64,000 nt of DNA. It comes from Eustoma russellianum. Its lineage: Eukaryota; Streptophyta; Magnoliopsida; Gentianales; Gentianaceae. Positions 1-10,390 of the stretch are shown in pieces. The notes beneath the pieces were generated by a model that saw only the letters and a program-made list of their open reading frames with translations, made no database searches and was not told the origin of the DNA. The stretch is taken from contig AP025062.1 of the NCBI GenBank assembly GCA_036186865.1, positions 11,767,685 through 11,831,684 on the forward strand, given 5' to 3'. The translations under genes and the position numbers were made by a program. Every line of letters begins with the position of its first letter. Position 1 is the stretch's first letter.

Positions 1-378
1 TGTGTAAAGAGTTATTGGTCAAATTTTCAGATCATTTGGACATTCACACAAATAGGAATTAATTTTTCAAAACCATTTACCGGTTCTGGCAGATTTGCAC
101 AATCTGAGTGCCAACGGTTTTTGAAGGGGTTAAAGGTTGAATTTTGATTTGAAATTTTTAGGGGACCCTCATAACATCTGAGGCTAAGTTCTCTCAAAAT
201 TTCATAATTTTTGGAGACCTCTAACCTAGTTTTTAAAACGTTTTAAGACTGGTCCTGAAAACAGAATCTGTTTTCAGAACTTGAATTGGTTAGGTTTAAA
301 GAAATTTTAAAAACCTTATTTTCCGCACCATCTATTCAACCCCCCCCCCTCTTCTAGTGGTGCCTTGCAGATCCTACA
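1..378 (+). mobile_element. 3' end of a Ty1/copia (SIRE-like) LTR, truncated by the window edge
   Basis: The sequence matches the last part of the copia LTRs at 4303-6541 and 25461-28526. Shared features are the block around GGACCCTCATAACATCTGAGG, the poly-C run at about 343-351, and the terminal CTTCTAGTGGTGCCTTGCAGA followed by TCCTACA. It ends at 378 and the next bases are GGGTT, normal sequence of the 43-bp repeat in the Tekay LTR that follows. The simplest reading is a copia LTR inserted into that array. Its left half and left duplication are outside the window. Confidence 0.8.
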
Positions 379-380
379 GG

Positions 381-725
381 GTTAATTGATCTAATATCTT
401 TTCTGGACCCGCTCAGATCCGGGGTTAATTGATCTGATAGGACCCGCTCAGATCCGGGGCTAATTGATCTGATATCTGTTCTGGACCCGCTCAAATCCGG
501 GGTTAATTGATCTGATATCTGTTCTGGACCCGCTCAGATCCAGGGTTAATTGATCTGATATCTGTTCTGGACCCGCTCAGATCCGGGGTTAATTGATCTG
601 ATAGGACCCGCTCAGATCCGGGGCTAATTGATCTGATATCTGTTCTGGACCCGCTCAAATCCGGGGTTAATTGATCTGATATCTGTTCTGGACCCGCTCA
701 GATCCGGGGTTAATTGATCTGACAC
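381..725 (+). repeat. 43-bp tandem array with a 164-bp higher-order period
   Basis: About eight units based on GGACCCGCTCAGATCCGGGG followed by TTAATTGATCTGATATCTG. Two units (at about 436 and 600) lack the same 8 bp, and the four-unit block between them repeats, giving a 164-bp higher-order period (35 + 3 x 43). Each unit holds an inverted pair TCAGATC/GATCTGA. The same array is present in the LTRs of elements A and B. There are no unique spacers, so it is not a CRISPR array. Confidence 0.9.
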
Positions 726-887
726 TTTGTTTTTATGAAACGTTATTGTATGGGACCAAAATGATGTTTTGACATGGCATGACATGACATCATGCGTTGC
801 ATATTGCATAACTCACGATCATGAGGACATGTTGCATGTTACAGTTAATGTTTATAAGTTACTATTGGTATAGCATTACCTAAAAAC

Positions 888-1112
888 ATGCTTAAGCCGA
901 ACGTCAAGCAAGCTCAGGATTTAAGATCATGTATGAATTACGATTATTTGAGGTTTTTAGGGTAATACATTCATGTTGTGACTCTTTATGTATTTCATGG
1001 TCGTTTATTGTATTCTTGCTGGGTGATTTTTATCACTCACACTTTATTTTTCCCCCCAGATAATGCCAAGATAAAATGGATCGAAGATGAGCCGAGGGTA
1101 CCATATCCATAG
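888..1112 (+). CDS. Candidate intron-split micro-ORF inside a Tekay LTR
   Basis: Exon 1 is 888-930 (ATG, 43 nt) and exon 2 is 1060-1112 (53 nt, stop TAG). They are separated by 931-1059, which starts GTATGA and ends in a pyrimidine run plus CCCAG. The split is phase 1 and gives a 31-residue peptide ending WIEDEPRVPYP. The ending is kept in the LTRs of A, B and D. Against D, which is otherwise hard to align, nearly all differences in this stretch fall at third codon positions. No known domain is recognised. It could be a leader ORF, a small LTR-encoded protein or the last exon of a captured gene. No transcript evidence is available here. Confidence 0.45.
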
Positions 1113-1428
1113 GCGAGGAGATATGAAGAGGGCTAAGCTTAAGGACTTTTGTGCTGCCGAGATGGTTGTATTATGACTATGTTTGAACTCTTTGGAAATT
1201 TGACTATGATGTTTTGTGAGACTGCTACTTTGGAGACTTAGTTATTTCGTGTTTAATTTGAAAAGTTTTTAATTCTGCCTAAATTTTACTACCATGTTGA
1301 ATGTTAGCATGGGAGTCCACGACGTATATTATGGATTTTCGCATTTTACGCATGACGCTTTGTACTCTCCTTAGTGAAGTACGGCGGGTGCACCGTATTC
1401 GGACGAGGTCCAGGTGAGGGGCGCTACA

Positions 1429-1602
1429 AATATGGTTGATATATGGATTATGAAATTATTTGATTGGTTATCTTGATTGGACTTTTTGGCTATTTATGTG
1501 AATAATTATTGATACATGTCCTTTGGAAGAAAGATTGAGTATATTTTCCCTTAAAAATTATCTTATTTGCCCAAGGACGATCAAAGCCTAAGTGGGGGTA
1601 GT
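1429..1602 (+). other. Internal 3' region and polypurine tract of a Tat/Athila-like element
   Basis: AT-rich sequence without an ORF that leads into CAAAGCCTAAGTGGGGGTAG at about 1583-1600, then TGATATAAG. A G-rich tract directly before a TG start is typical of the polypurine tract and 3' LTR junction of plant Tat/Athila-type gypsy elements. No coding part of that element is in the window. Confidence 0.4.
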
Positions 1603-3102
1603 TGATATAAGTGATATTTATATATATCTTTATACTTTATACTAATTATTTTGAGTAATATTTTGGCACTTTATCGGGTAAAAAAGGATTAACTTTGATA
1701 TTTTAGTTTTTGTCGATATAATTAGAAACTATTGATTTTTAGATAAAATAACTACATAGTTTGAGCTTAATTGAGTTATTAATTACATGAGACTCTTTTT
1801 TATGTTATTTAGCTAAATAAATAAATCTTTAGTTTATTTTATTGCATCGAAACTACGTGTGCTTTTATTTAAAATGCATGAAATATAATGTTTCCGATAA
1901 AGATCGAGATAAAGATGGAGAATAATTTCAAGATGATATGATTAAATGAAGGAAGAAACTGATTGCGATCTAATTTTATGGAGATATATATAAATCAAAT
2001 AAGAGAAGAATCTAAAGTGGAATAGAAAAGCCGGGTAAAGTCCCTATATAATTATCAGCACAGGCAGTTACAATTAGAGCCGGACACAATTCCCAATATA
2101 GTTTTTCCAAAAGTCTCGTGCCATCCATCAAAGAAAAGAAAGAAAAAAGGAGTTCAACAGCCGGCCATGGAAGAAATAAGAAAAAGATTGGATGTCAGCC
2201 TCATGTCGGCCTCATCTCCTTTTCAGCAGCCAGGTCAGCGTCAGCAGATCAATCAATCGTCAGTCTGTCCAACAGGTCAGTCGACTACCATCAGTTCCAT
2301 CGGCCCAGATTCTGGGCTGTCCAATGCAATTTTATACATGGTTTTTTTCAACTGCTTTTTTTATACAATTATACATAGATATGATGGATAGTATGGATCT
2401 AATTAATGGCTAAATTTTTATTTTCTTGACTAGTTTTTGAAAGTTTAATTCTTTTGATATTTTAATGTATTAGCTTTCTCTCTTTAATTTATTATATAGT
2501 TGAATTCCAATTGTTAATTGTTGTTGGTGTTCTTATTACGTCAATAGACTAGCTACCTATTGATAGAATATATAATTAAATTACATGAATCAGGAGGTGA
2601 ATATTTTAATTAAGATCATGTCAACAACAAACTTATAGCAAAATTGACTAGGGATAGATTTGATTTCTATAGGGGGATTTATAAGATTAAATAATCAAAT
2701 GTTATTGAAACTAGAGAATTCCATAAATATTTAATGTGATTATTTGATTAAAATTCACATAGTGACATGGAGTTTATCAAATTAAATTAGGTGTTGACGT
2801 CAAGGGATTGTGAAAAAAATTAAAATAGGGAATTTCATTATTAGTGGTTTGGAAAAAAAACTAGTTAATTATTTGGGTTAAAGATTGGATTATTCTTGGA
2901 GAAAAAATTAAGCTAGAACATAAACTAGTCAAGAAAATCTTAAACGGAAAAGTTAATGTCTAGCATTTAATTAGTACTTTGTCTTTATTTTTATAAAATT
3001 TTATTTATTAAGTTTAAATTAAGGTGAAAAAATAATTTTGGTACTTAAAATTAGTCTTCGTGGGACCGACAATTCTCTTGCCTACTACTCTACAATTGTA
3101 CA
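1603..3102 (+). mobile_element. Probable 3' LTR of a Tat/Athila-like Ty3/gypsy element
   Basis: It starts TGATATAAGTG after a polypurine tract and ends near 3102 after CGTGGGACCGACAATTCTC, a type of ending seen at LTR/primer-site junctions of Tat-like elements. A TATA-like CTATATAAT lies at about 2043. There is no credible ORF; short ORFs at 2118-2413 overlap in several frames and look like chance. Both ends are inferred from pattern, since no second copy is present to align. Confidence 0.4.
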
Positions 3103-4302
3103 TACTGCATGTTGGACCTGTATAGCACCACTAGAGGGAGGATTGAATAGTGAGTGCGGAAAAATTGGTTTTTAAAATGTTTATCGACCAATACTCACTT
3201 CTGAAAACAGATTTTGTTTTCAGACCCTCTTTTTGAATAACTAAATAAATAGGCTCTAGGCCTCTAAAATTTGTGAAATTTTGTCACACATCTCTTAAGA
3301 TGTTATGTATATGTCATAAATATCCTAAATCAAAATTAAAAGTCTAAAGCCCTGAAAACCCGTTTTTGATTGAACCCTGTCAATTAGTGAAAAACTTTCC
3401 CTTATAATGCAAAATTAATTCCGAATTAATGACAACTCCAAATGATCTGAAATTTTGATGAGATGTCCCTTAAGATGTCTAATTTAATGGGTTGAAACGT
3501 TGATGTTCTCAACCACTGCCAATCTGAAAATTAGATTGCACTAGTCTCAGAACTTTGATCGTTTGAATGACTTATACTTATCCAAATTCAATGAACCTTG
3601 TCTTAAACTAGACCTAAGACCTTTCTGTCTCTGTAAAATTTGATGATTTTTGAAAGTCATTTTCTATTTTTCTTAGTTGTTTTGAAAATGTTGCAAAACC
3701 AGTACTAAAAGCAAAAGTTCAGAAAAGTAAGAACACATAGATTTTTATATTGGTTCGGTCAATGTGACTTATTCCAGTGTTCGAGGACATCTTCCTCGGT
3801 ATTCAATAATCATCAAAGCCACCTTAGAACAAAGGTGGCTAGAGTTATACACCAACTCCTTTAATGTCCAAACCTTTTACAACAAATCACAACAACAATC
3901 AACAAAATCACCACCATCTCACTAATGAAGGTTTGATCACACCTTGATCAACCTTTAATAAGTATGAACTGTATAAGGGTGGTTTATATGAAGCCTATAC
4001 ACAATATGGAATGCATGTTTGATAGGCTTAAGGCGTTGTACAAGAGAAAAAGATAAGAGATGAAGAAAATTCTTGCTTTTCACTTGATAGCTTGTGGAAT
4101 ATGTGTCTTGTTTTTGTGTTTGATCTTCCTCCTCCTTTTGTAATGTGTTGCACGCCCCCATGACTGAGAAGTGTCTTGAAAAAATATCTTGAATGCCCTT
4201 GGAAGATATCTTGCAAAGCCTTGTGACGTACATTTGCTTATTTGGCAAGATATGATTGGATAAGTGATGTGTATTCGCCTGTTGTCACTCTATGATTGGG
4301 TA

Positions 4303-6541
4303 TGTTGAGAAAAAGGGTTTGAGTGATTTACAAATGCATGATTTAAATACTACGTGCTTATGAAATGCATGAATAAATTATTACTTGACATGTTTATGTG
4401 ATAAACATGCTTTATATGCTTATATACATTGTTGCCGTACTAACAAGCCATGAAGCGTTAAAGCTTAAATCATATGGCAAACATTTGTTGTCTTTGTACT
4501 AATTTCAGGTGCCACGATTAATGAACTAAACTAGTTCATTAAGTGAAATGCTTAAGTTAATGAACTAACTAGTTCATTAAATGAAGACATATTTGTAGAA
4601 AGCTTTATGGCAACAAATTTGAGAATAGAAAGTCTTCTACCCAAATGCATTTACACGACATAATTACTTTACACGCCATATTAGTAATTAATATATATAT
4701 CCATATTTTTTATAAAAAAACAAAATACACATATCCCAATGTACCACCGACATGTCACACATATTATAAACGTACGTCGATGTCACACCACTATATACAC
4801 CTCATATTTATGAGTATATTCAGGTCTTATATCATATTTTATAAGTAATGGTGACGTCAAAATTATAACGACATGTTACAAGGTCATAAATCGAAAGTTG
4901 TCGTATCGGGTGACTACCGAAACTTCACCGACATATCACATACTTGCCATATAAAAATGGCCAGCCCATATACTTCAAAAATGGCCAAAAATTTTGTGAC
5001 TCACATGTTACAAACAGCCACTAAGTCAATCCATATTGGCACACACAAATCACCCACAATTTAGACTAAATTTGTGGAGAGTTCAAATTGTAATTTATTT
5101 TGGGCACATGGGTGTTTTTACCTCAGCCATATGAGCTGAATGTACACTTTATTCTATGTATATTATGTGTGACATAATATATATTACATGTGCAATAAGT
5201 TTGAAATTAATCAGAGAAAAATCGCGTAATCGACGAAAGTCGAAAATTCGGTTTTCTATGAACATACACGCATGGTACGTTTTTGGCATAGGTGTAACAT
5301 GTATCTAGACACTTTTACACATTAAAGACATGTTAAAGTGTTCTAGAAAATTCAAAATAGGGCTGATTTTTCTTTACCATATGTGTAAATATTGTGCATT
5401 ATTTAACAAAGCTTGCCAAAATAAAATTTCAACACATATGCAACTCATTATACACGCCTATTACATCTTGTTAGAGCTTAGGTGGAGCTTATTTGGCATT
5501 TTAATTGTTTAGAATATGTCACACAAGATTGGTGACATTGAAGAGGGTATAACACAAGGAAAGAATTCAAAATAGACACATGCTGAAAATTTCAGCACAT
5601 GTCTCCAATAGGTGGCGATTTCATCATTTTAATGGTCCTCAATTTGTCTCCCAAATTCAAGGGATTGAAATGTGATATTTTGGTAATTGTTTGAAATGAT
5701 TTTGAGCACATGTTTTGAGAGTTTTTTGTAGAATTTACAGCTCACTACAAGGGTGCCAAGGTAGAGTTAATGTTTAAATCCAGTCACCCTTGTGGTAAGG
5801 TGTTTGTTGTTTAGTGATAACCAAGGAAGTTGTCCTTGAAGACTGGAGTAGGTTGTTTTTAACCGAACCAGTATAAAATTCTTGGTGTTCTTACTTTACT
5901 GCTATTTACTTTCAGTTTCCAGCATTATGCATTAATTTCATTGCAAAGGTAAAAATAGAAAACAATTTTCAAAAATCATAATTTTGCAGAAGCATAGCCA
6001 CACGTCCTAGTTTTCATTTGGCGAAAGTTTCACCTTATTTGGATAAGTATAAGTCAATAAAACGTTAATAGTTCTAAGACTAGTGCAATCTGATTTTCAG
6101 ATTTGCTAAGGTTGAGAACATCAACGTGGTTGACATACTTCCCAAAGGAATTTTGAAAAACTGTTTCAACCCACTAAAACACACATCGTGAGGGTCTTGT
6201 CATAAACTTTTCAGACCATATAGAGTTACCATTTAATAGGAATAAAATTTTCAAATCGAAGTACAGTTTCTGGCAGATTTGCGCAATCTGACCAAAAACT
6301 TATTTTCAAAGAGTTAGGATTGGAATTTTCGTGAGTCTCTCATAACATCTGAAAGTACATCCTCACCAAATTTCATAATTTTTAAAGATCTAAAACTAGG
6401 TCTTTTAAATAATTCAAATCAGGGTCTGAAAATAGAAATTGTTTTTAGAGGTGAGTTTTTTGGTCCAAAAGTTTTTAAGAACCAAATTTTCGGCACTCAC
6501 TATTAAACCCCCCCTTCTAGTGGTGCTATACAGGTCCTATA
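4303..6541 (+). mobile_element. Solo copia LTR S1
   Basis: It starts TGTTGAGAAAAAGGG and ends AGGTCCTATA. It lies antisense inside the LTR of R: flanks GGGTA (4298-4302) and GGGTC (6542-6546) look like a target duplication with one change, and joining the flanks restores R sequence as seen in S3 near 57470. No internal coding region is present, so it is a solo LTR of 2239 bp. Small ORFs inside (4645-5064, 5330-5512) have no recognisable product. Confidence 0.85.
5872..5878 (+). promoter_or_regulatory. TATA box of copia LTR S1
   Basis: TATAAAA in the context CGAACCAG-TATAAAA-TTCTTGGTG, repeated at the same LTR position in S2 (27838) and S3 (58016). The spacing to the LTR 3' end is similar, fitting the U3 core promoter. 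Confidence 0.6.
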
Positions 6542-6978
6542 GGGTCTTCATTAAGCCACCTTGGCGCATAATATATGACATGGATAATTATCAAAAATCT
6601 GAAAACAGTTTGAATTTTGAATATCTCAATTTCCAATCAACCATTAGTGTGATGTCTTCTCATGTTTGGAATGATTTTTTTAGTTTTGAAATCTCTTCCA
6701 CAAAATCGACCATAATGCTGAAAACTCTAGCATTGTTTTCAAAATTTGAAACATTACCTTGTGTATCTTGATCTCCATAAATATTGGAATTTTTTTGTAG
6801 ATCATCCTTCACCAATCATAGTGCAAGATAAGCTCCACCTAGGCTCTATGTAAGCTCAAATCAGCCACCCACCTCAGCACACATGTACTGAAAATAAGTT
6901 TTGAATTTTGAATGAGTAATAATATAGTATTTTCATAAAACATGGTAAATTTCAATCACCGTTGAATCCTGTATTTTA

Positions 6979-8011
6979 GAATACTCCAAGATAGGTCTTG
7001 AGTGTGTAAAACATGTCTAGGTACATGTTATACATGTAGAAAAAGTCCCCCTTTAATATGATGTAGAAACTTGAATCTTCGAATCCGCCGATTGCATGAT
7101 TTTTCTCCAATTGATCACAAAACCTTTAAATATGTAAAATGTGATATACACCATATAGTATATAAAAAATGTATAATATCAGCTCCGAATGCTGTAGGAA
7201 ATTCGGCCATCGGGTGTAACAATTTTTGAATTTGAATTGTCAAGAAAATAAGGAAAATGATGGATAATTGATATATGCAATTATGGCATGACTTTGGTAT
7301 TGAATTTCTCATGAGGTGCATGAAATTTTGAGGTGCTTGGAGTGTATATTTGCTGGCCACCTTTGTATGGTAAGTTTATGACGTGTCGGTGATGATTCGG
7401 TAGTCATTTGATGTGGCGATTTTCGGTTTACGAACTTTTGATGCGTCGATATATTTTTGGAAGATTGATGACGTGAAATATATGACTTGGAATAACTTGG
7501 ATATGTTTATACACATAGGATGACGTGTATATGATTACTTGACGTTGATGATGTACGTTGATGACATGTCATTGAAATGTTGGGATAGAAGAATATAGAT
7601 TGACGTCTTGAGAAAAGAAATATATATACATAAATATATATATATTAGAATACTCCAAGATAGGTCTTGAGTGTGTAAAACATGTCTAGGTACATTTTAT
7701 ACATGTAGAAAAAGTCCCCCTTTAATATGATGTAGAAACTTGAATTTTCAAATCCGCCGATTGCGCGATTTTTCTCCGATTGATCCTTTAGATATGTAAA
7801 ATGTGATATACAACATATAGTATACAAAAAATGTATAATCTCAGCTCCAAATGGTGTAGGAAATTCGATCATGGGGTGTAACAATTTTTGAATTTGAATT
7901 TCAAGAAAATAAGGAAATTGATGGATAATTGATATATGCAATTATGGTATGACTTTGGTATTGAATTTCTCATGTGGTGCATGAAATTTTTCGGTGCTTG
8001 AAGTGTATATT
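6979..8011. repeat. 669-bp tandem duplication inside the LTR of R
   Basis: GAATACTCCAAGATAGGTCT starts at 6979 and again at 7648, and the following sequence matches with scattered changes. Copy 1 is 6979-7647. Copy 2 is 7648-8011 and resumes at 21845 after element A, ending near 22115. Element A therefore inserted after the duplication. S1, S2 and S3 carry only one copy. Confidence 0.85.
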
Positions 8012-8333
8012 TGTAGCGCCCCGCACCCGGCCTCGTTCGGATACGGTGCACCTGCCGTACTTCACTGAGGAGAGTACAAGGCGTCATGCATAACATGTGA
8101 ACATCCATAACATAAGTCGTGGACTCCCATGCTATCATTCAACATGGTAGTAAAATTTAGGAAGAATTAAAACTTTTCAAATCAAACATGCATCACTAAT
8201 TTACTGAGTTCCCAAAAGTAGTAGTACCACCAAATAACATAACCGACAATCCAGAGAGTTTAAACCTAGTCATAATACAAATCGTCTTGGCAGCACAAAA
8301 GTCCTTAAGCTTAGCTCTCTTCATACTCCTCGC

Positions 8334-8560
8334 CTATGGATAAGGTACTCTCGGCACGTCCTCGATCCATTCTGTCTTGGCATTCTCCGGCTTTGGGGAA
8401 AAAAAAGTGTGAGTGATAAAAATCACCCAGAAAGAATACAATAAACCAGCATGAAATACGTAAAGAATCATAACATGAATGTATTACCCCAAAACCTCAA
8501 ATAATCATAATTCATACCTGCTCTCGGATCCTGAACTTACTTGGCCTTCGTCTTAGGCAT
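8334..8560 (-). pseudogene. LTR micro-ORF in the 3' LTR of element A, with in-frame stop
   Basis: Exon 1 is 8560-8518 and exon 2 about 8390-8334, with a GTATGA donor at 8517. In exon 1 the codon that is CAA in the 888-1112 copy is TAA; the same TAA is in the other LTR of A, so it predates the insertion. The acceptor CAG of the sister LTR has become CAA in this copy. Exon 2 still ends PRVPYP-stop, with one replacement (E to V) just before it. Confidence 0.4.
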
Positions 8561-8727
8561 GTTATTAGGGAATGCTACACCAACAATAACTTATAACCAT
8601 TAATTGTAACATGCAACATGTACTCATGATCGTGAATTATGCAAGATGCAATACGTGATGTCATGTCATGTCATGTCAAAACATCATGTTGGTCCCATAA
8701 AGTAACATGTCGTAAAAACAGAGTGTC

Positions 8728-9020
8728 AGATCAATTAACCCCAGATCTGAGCGGGTCCAGAACAGATATCAGACCAATTAACCCCGGGCCTGAACGGGTC
8801 CAGAACAGATATCAGATCAATTAACCCCAGATCTGAGCGGGTCCAGAACAGATATCAGATCAATTAACCCCGGATCTGAGCGGGTCTAGAACAGATATCA
8901 GATCAATTAACCCCGGATCTGAGCGGGTCCAGAACAGATATCAGATCAATTAACCCCGGATCTGAGCGGGTCCAGAACATATCATATCATCAGACCAATT
9001 AACCCCGGGTCTAGAGTCGG
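8728..9020 (-). repeat. 43-bp tandem array, element A 3' LTR
   Basis: About seven units with starts 43 bp apart (AATTAACCCC at 8733, 8776, 8819, 8862, 8905 and 8948, then a variant at 8997). Same unit as at 381-725. The last unit is changed and runs into unique LTR sequence. Confidence 0.9.
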
Positions 9021-9449
9021 GTTAGTCGCATGCTTGGCCGGCAAAGGAATCATGAAGCTTTCTTTAAAAACATGGGACCTTAAGAACTTTTCATGCATAA
9101 CGAAAAGATAGTCGCTTGTAAAACTTTCTTGCATCATAAAATCCATGAAAATCAGTTTCATGATCATGCATGATACATGCCGTGATATGAAATGCAAGCC
9201 ATGACATGAATAATCGTATGCATTCCTTATAACATATCAACATACATGAATTTGGAAGCTAAATATTTCCAAGACTTTTACTTCATATTTATAGGGCGGT
9301 TAAGCTAAATAATTAGGTCCATTTCCATAATTCTTTTGTCACAAATACGTTTGGTGGAATCTTAGATACATGTCATAAAATTTCAGATTATTTCAATAGC
9401 CGTAAAGGGCTTATTTACTTACTTTCCGAACTGGGTTAGGTGCTGAAAC

Positions 9450-10390
9450 TGATCTGACAGATTTTACTAAAAATTCAATTGCGGCGAATCCGTAATTCGT
9501 TTTCCAGAAATTCCAACTCGTCCAAGTCATAAACATGTGGAACTAGTATCCTACCGAAATTTAGCCCATTTGCATATCTCTAAGTCCCCTTTCGGAGGCT
9601 GGAAATTGTTACTAATTTCAGGTTGGCTCCAGTAATTTCAGTTGAGCAGTTTTACCAAATAATTCATTAAAAATAATCCAGAACTTATTTTACCAAGATT
9701 CCAGCTGGCATGTCCATTACACTCATAGGACTATTACCATGCCAAAAATCAGCTTTATTGGTCATCTACAAGGTCCCTTTCCAAGTCAGTGAAAAGAGGT
9801 CACTATTCTGCTCAATCTCCGTTTTTTAGGTCTGACCAGTCTTACCAAATATTTTATTAAAAATTAACCATAGCTCATTTTACCAAACTTCCAGCTGGCA
9901 CCTCTACTAAACTCATGGGGCTAGGTTTGTGCCAAAAATCAGAGTTATTGAAGGTTTACAAGGTCCACTTTTAATACGTTGAAATCAATGGTCAATTCTG
10001 CCCAGCTCCAGAATTTGTTACTGGAGTCGTTTTACCGCGTAATTTCTCAAAAACAATCCTTAGCTTATTTTGACGAAATTCGAACTCTCACTTGTGCTAC
10101 ATTTATAAGGATAATTTTGTACCAAAAATTAGCTTCATTGAAGGTCTGTAAGGTCAGTTCTTAAACCATCTAAAACGTCACTCTATTCTGTCCAGTTCCA
10201 GAATTTCCATACTGAACAGTTTCACCAAAACATTTATTGAAAATAATCCATAACTTATTTTACCACAATTCCAACTCTCACATTTGCTAAACACATAGGA
10301 CTAACATCATACCAAAAACCAATTTGATAGCATGTCAGTAAGGTTCAGTTTAAGGTCACACATCTCACTGTCCAATTTTGTCCAGCTCCA
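9450..10390 (-). repeat. Diverged 190-bp tandem array, element A 3' LTR
   Basis: Five diverged units. The anchor ATTCCARCT (or a close variant) starts at 9510, 9698, 9888, 10078 and 10268, spacing 188, 190, 190, 190. Each unit also holds TTTTACCAAA-like, AATAATCC-like and TGCCAAAAATYAGCTT-like blocks in the same order. The same array is in the other LTR of A (about 18900-19850), in both LTRs of B, and in reverse orientation in D. Confidence 0.85.

Larger units (their letters stand above)
379..1428 (+). mobile_element. Tekay-type Ty3/gypsy LTR, 3' part, plus orientation
   Basis: This is the reverse complement of the outer part of the element A and B LTRs: 43-bp array, split micro-ORF, GTACT...AGTAC hairpin and terminal GGGGCGCTACA at 1428. 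No primer-binding site follows (next bases AATATGG), so it is a 3' or solo LTR rather than a 5' LTR. About 3 kb of its 5' part lies left of the copia insertion, outside the window. The flank after it looks like the internal 3' region of a Tat-like element, the probable target. Confidence 0.8.

Noticed and set aside
381..725. Regular 43-bp repeats as a CRISPR array
   Set aside because: Units are contiguous with no variable spacers, and the setting is a plant LTR.
2118..2413. Three overlapping ORFs of 73-86 codons in the Tat-like LTR
   Set aside because: Different frames of the same DNA, no domain, no second copy to test.
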